Positions 14,193-17,138 of a DNA stretch of 17,138 bases are shown here, piece after piece. The number at the start of each line of letters is the position of its first letter. Position 1 is the first letter of the stretch. The notes below the pieces were generated by a model that was not told where the DNA came from, searched no databases, and saw only the letters and a program-made list of their open reading frames with translations. The translations under genes and the position numbers were made by a program. Where the stretch lies: contig CBDUCN010000083.1 in NCBI GenBank assembly GCA_965365655.1, forward strand, positions 1 to 17,138, read 5' to 3'. The stretch comes from JBFHNV01 sp965365655. Its GTDB lineage: Bacteria; Pseudomonadota; Gammaproteobacteria; HK1.

Positions 14193-17138
14193 TCAACCCT
14201 GTGACGCCACCCCCCGGTTAGCGGGCCGCGCACCCAGCGACCAGCCGCGCGGCTCGATGCCGATGCCGCCGTCCCGCCAGGGCTGTCCGACGTGCCCGAG
14301 GCCGAGCGGCGCGCCGGCCGGTGCGACCGCGCCCTGCTGCGACGGCGGCGGCAGCAGCGAGCCGCTCGCCGGCGGCGGTTCCGTACCGGCGGGCAGGTCG
14401 GCCGCGGGCGCCTGCTCGGCCGCAAGCTGTGCCCGCTGCCGTGCGCGCACGCCCTCGTAGTAGCCGATCACCGCATCGAGCTCGGCGGTCACCGCGGCCT
14501 CGACCGCGGCCTCCTGCTCGGGCGTCGGGTTCTCCGGAAGCGTGTAGCGGGAACGGATGTACTGGCGCACGACGTCCTCGAAGAAGGCCAGCCACCCCTC
14601 GTCGTCGTCCGGATCCTCCGGCGCCTGGTCGCTGGGGAAGTCCGGGTCGCCGAGCAACGGCAACAGCAGCGCGCGCTCCGGACTGGTGTAGGTCGCCGGC
14701 AGCAGGAACACGCCCTCGTCGATGAAGCCGAGCTCCGTGTTCTGCTCGGTGACGATGGTGTCGAAGGAGGCCTGCACCGCCACGTTGAAGTCGACCGAGG
14801 TCGCGAACGCATCGGCGAAGGTCTGCGTGATCTGCGTGCTCGCGGTGTTGCTGGTCGCGGCGCCCGCAATCTTGTTGTTGACGAACGCGGTCTCGGCGCC
14901 GAGGGCGACATCGAGCACGTTCGCCGTCACGTTGAGCGCCGCGCCTTCGGTGTCGAGGTCGCTGCCGATCTTGTTGTTCGCGACCGCGACGAAGGTACCG
15001 GCCGTCACCACCGAGGTGGCCGCCGCCGCCGGGTTGGTGTCGAGGATGTTGCCGGAATCGCCCTCGCCGGCACGGCCAAGCGCGATCAGCGTCACGGTGC
15101 GCCCTGGGGCCGAGATGGAGCCGGTTCCGTTCTCGAACGTGATGTCGCCGCCCGCGACGACGGTCACGTCGCCGGTGGTGCTCAGGTTGCCGTTCGCGCC
15201 CACCCCGCCGAATACGATGTTGCCCGTGGTCTGCGCCGGGACGGCGCCGGCGCTCCCGAAGAGGTTCAGCGTGCCGCCGAAGCCGTTCAGGTTCGCGATG
15301 TTGGCGCCGCTCAGCAGCGGGTCGGTCGCCGCGCCCGCGTTGACGTCCGTCACGGCCGATCCGGTTGTCAGCAGCAGCGTCAGCGGTGACGCGCCGCTGA
15401 CCGCCCCGCCGAGCGAGAGCGCGTCGGTGGTGAAGGTCGTCGCGCCGATCGTGTTCAGCGCGGACTGGATGGTCAGCGCAGTGCCGGTGGGCATCGAGAT
15501 CGCGCCGCCGATGTTCGTCGTTCCGGCCGTCAACGTGAACGCACCGCCCGGGCCGGCGAGCGTGTCGCCGATCACGCCGTTCGACAGCGTCAGAGTGCTG
15601 GTGCCGGCACCGGTGTCGATGGTCGTCACCGTCGGCGCGACCCGCACGGGCGCCGCGTTGGTGAAGCTCACCGATGCGGCCGTCACCAGGTTCTGGTCGA
15701 GGTCGGCGGCGCCCGTGAATACGACCGTGTCGTTCAGCCCGACCGTGGACGCCGGGTTAAGAAAGCCAGTCGGCTCGTCGTGCGTGACCGCGCCTCCGAG
15801 GGTGACCGTCCGGTCCCCTGCCGGGTTCAACGTCACCTGACTGGTCGTGAACCCATCGTCGTTGACGCTGACGTTGCCGTTCGAGCTCAGCGTGAAGGTG
15901 CCGCCCGTGAACGTGGTCAGCGCCGCCGCATCACCGATCCCCGCCGCCGACGTCAGCAGCAGTGGGCCGGGCGAGGTAATCGTGCCGCCGTTCATCGAAC
16001 CGGCCGCGGTGCTGATCTCCACGTTCCCGGCGCCTGCGGCGACGCTGCCCAGGTTCACGGCCCCGGTGCTGTTGATGAAGATGCCGCCGCTGGTCGTGGA
16101 CGCGTTCAGCACGCTGACCGTGACGTCAATGTCCGCGGCGGCGCCCGCCGCGCCGACGCCGGTCCCGGCCACGAAGCTGCCGGAGCCGCCTGAGACGTTG
16201 AACGCCTCGGCTGCGGTGTTGTCCGTGATGTTCGTGCCTGCGCTGACCGAGGCCGCGCCACCACCTGCGTTCACCTGGCTCAGCGCGACGCTGCCAACGG
16301 TCGCGACCAGCGTGGCATTGCCCCCCGCCGTCGTCGTCAGCGTGCCGTCGGCCATGGTCAGGTTACCGGTGCTCGCCGTGACGCCGATCGTCCCCGCACC
16401 GCCCGTCGACAGGTTCGCATTCTGCGCCACGCCCGTACCGCCTGTGAGCCCCAGTGCGCCCGTCGTCGACGACACGTTCGCGCCCACGCTCAACAGCTGA
16501 TTCGCGTTCAGCGTCACGTTGCCCGCGCCGTTCGCCGTCACCGCGTTCGTCAGCGTCACGTCGGCGCCCGTCGACGCCAGCCGGATGTCGCCGTTGTTCG
16601 CCGACGCCACCGCACCGCCCGCGTTCGTGATCGCGCCCGTCGCCGTCACGTCGATCGTCCGACCCGAATTGATCGCGAAGCCCGCACCGCCCAGGTCCAC
16701 CGCGCCCTGCACGCTCAGGAACACCCCGTCCGTCGCCGCACCCGACGCGCCCGACGTCGCCGACAGCGTCGCCGCGCCCAGCGACAGGTCGATCGCCGCC
16801 GCGCCCGCCGCACCCACGTTGCCCGTGGTCCCGGTCAGCACCACCGCACCCGCCGTCGTCGACACGTTCTCGTTGCCGGCACCCTCGCCGCCGAACGCGT
16901 CCGTGACGCTGCCGCTCGCCGACACCGTCACGTTGCCCGTGTTCACCACCCGGCCCAGCGCCACGTTGCCCGCCGTCGACGCCACCGTCACCTGGCCGCC
17001 CGCCGCCGTCGTCGTCGCCGTGGCTCCCATCGTCACGTCACCGGTCGTCGCCGTCACGCCGATGGTCCCCGCACCGCCCGTCGACAGGTTCGCCGTCTGC
17101 GACACCCCCGTGCCGCCCGTCAGCGACAGCACACCCGT
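14193..17138 (-). CDS. Large repetitive filamentous-hemagglutinin-like adhesin, C-terminal 981 residues (partial)
   Basis: The gene runs in from beyond the right edge, so its N-terminus (signal peptide and any two-partner secretion domain) is not seen. About 750 residues are Gly/Ala/Thr/Val/Asn/Ser-rich short strands such as GGAGTIGVTATTGDVTM, without cysteine, as in secreted beta-helical adhesins of the FhaB kind. Repeats of about 225 residues are visible at the edge end. The last 200 or so residues differ: a mixed segment (TFADAFATSVDFNVAVQASF), an acidic stretch (SDQAPEDPDDDEG), a helical charged region (RARQRAQLAAEQ) and a Pro/Gly-rich tail ending RGVASQG. A surface or secreted adhesin exported by a TpsB-type pore is the likely role; no such partner gene is in the window. 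An autotransporter is unlikely, as no C-terminal beta-barrel with a final aromatic residue is seen. Confidence 0.85.
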   Translation of the reverse strand, partial: TGVLSLTGGTGVSQTANLSTGGAGTIGVTATTGDVTMGATATTTAAGGQVTVASTAGNVALGRVVNTGNVTVSASGSVTDAFGGEGAGNENVSTTAGAVVLTGTTGNVGAAGAAAIDLSLGAATLSATSGASGAATDGVFLSVQGAVDLGGAGFAINSGRTIDVTATGAITNAGGAVASANNGDIRLASTGADVTLTNAVTANGAGNVTLNANQLLSVGANVSSTTGALGLTGGTGVAQNANLSTGGAGTIGVTASTGNLTMADGTLTTTAGGNATLVATVGSVALSQVNAGGGAASVSAGTNITDNTAAEAFNVSGGSGSFVAGTGVGAAGAAADIDVTVSVLNASTTSGGIFINSTGAVNLGSVAAGAGNVEISTAAGSMNGGTITSPGPLLLTSAAGIGDAAALTTFTGGTFTLSSNGNVSVNDDGFTTSQVTLNPAGDRTVTLGGAVTHDEPTGFLNPASTVGLNDTVVFTGAADLDQNLVTAASVSFTNAAPVRVAPTVTTIDTGAGTSTLTLSNGVIGDTLAGPGGAFTLTAGTTNIGGAISMPTGTALTIQSALNTIGATTFTTDALSLGGAVSGASPLTLLLTTGSAVTDVNAGAATDPLLSGANIANLNGFGGTLNLFGSAGAVPAQTTGNIVFGGVGANGNLSTTGDVTVVAGGDITFENGTGSISAPGRTVTLIALGRAGEGDSGNILDTNPAAAATSVVTAGTFVAVANNKIGSDLDTEGAALNVTANVLDVALGAETAFVNNKIAGAATSNTASTQITQTFADAFATSVDFNVAVQASFDTIVTEQNTELGFIDEGVFLLPATYTSPERALLLPLLGDPDFPSDQAPEDPDDDEGWLAFFEDVVRQYIRSRYTLPENPTPEQEAAVEAAVTAELDAVIGYYEGVRARQRAQLAAEQAPAADLPAGTEPPPASGSLLPPPSQQGAVAPAGAPLGLGHVGQPWRDGGIGIEPRGWSLGARPANRGVASQG
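16044..17138 (-). repeat. Tandem repeat of about 225 residues (675 bp) inside the adhesin gene
   Basis: The segment TGGTGVSQTANLSTGGAGTI near 17130 returns as TGGTGVAQNANLSTGGAGTI exactly 675 bases further on. In the DNA, 38 bases from 17056 match those from 16381 with a single early difference, then similarity falls. Further equivalent pieces (VGAAGAAAIDL with VGAAGAAADID, and FLSVQGAVDLGG with FINSTGAVNLGS) keep roughly the same spacing. More copies probably lie beyond the right edge. Confidence 0.7.

Noticed and set aside
14722..16500. Long open frames on the plus strand opposite the adhesin gene
   Set aside because: Products are Val/Pro/Ala-rich mirror translations of the Gly/Thr/Ala-rich adhesin; the minus-strand frame has the repeat structure and continuity of a real protein.
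16044..17138. CRISPR-like array
   Set aside because: The repeats are long, diverged, in frame and without short regular spacers; they encode protein repeats.

Overview
The window is about 70% GC and reads like a chromosomal stretch of a high-GC proteobacterium. A gammaproteobacterium is most likely, because gltX is followed by tRNA-Ala and tRNA-Glu and because the polysaccharide genes resemble the wbpV-wbpL-wbpM end of Pseudomonas O-antigen loci. This lineage call is inference from gene order and protein motifs only.

Left part (1-10766, all minus strand): a surface-polysaccharide (O-antigen/capsule type) operon. In transcription order it holds a UDP-glucuronate 4-epimerase-like protein, UDP-glucose 6-dehydrogenase, an AsnB-type amidotransferase, a GT4 glycosyltransferase, a short-chain sugar epimerase/reductase, a WecA/WbpL-like polyprenyl-phosphate sugar-1-phosphate transferase, a CapD/WbpM-like 4,6-dehydratase, galU, and the start of a pentapeptide-repeat protein that leaves the window. 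Two modules can be read from it. One is a uronic acid supply line (GalU makes UDP-Glc, Ugd makes UDP-GlcA, the epimerase makes UDP-GalA, and the AsnB-like protein may amidate the sugar). The other is a chain-initiation module (the dehydratase and epimerase/reductase make a 6-deoxy-HexNAc nucleotide sugar, the WbpL-like enzyme loads it on undecaprenyl phosphate, and the GT4 adds the next sugar). The last genes are joined by stop/start overlaps. No Wzx flippase, Wzy polymerase or ABC exporter is visible.

Middle (10767-12998): a gene-free stretch of about 400 bp with a possible operon promoter, then tRNA-Glu(TTC), a hairpin, tRNA-Ala(GGC) and gltX on the minus strand. The tRNA pair has its own consensus-like promoter, whose -35 box overlaps the gltX stop codon. 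Divergent from gltX is a complete small unit on the plus strand: promoter, tRNA-Val(CAC) and a strong hairpin terminator. Its promoter is interleaved with the gltX translation start.

Right part (13047-17138, minus strand): a soluble class III adenylate cyclase fused to a C-terminal FHA domain, then the C-terminal 981 residues of a very large repetitive filamentous-hemagglutinin-like adhesin that begins beyond the right edge.

Nothing here is clearly a new system. The points most worth following are the amidotransferase inside a uronic acid operon, the overlap of gltX signals with the two tRNA promoters, and the FHA-coupled cyclase.
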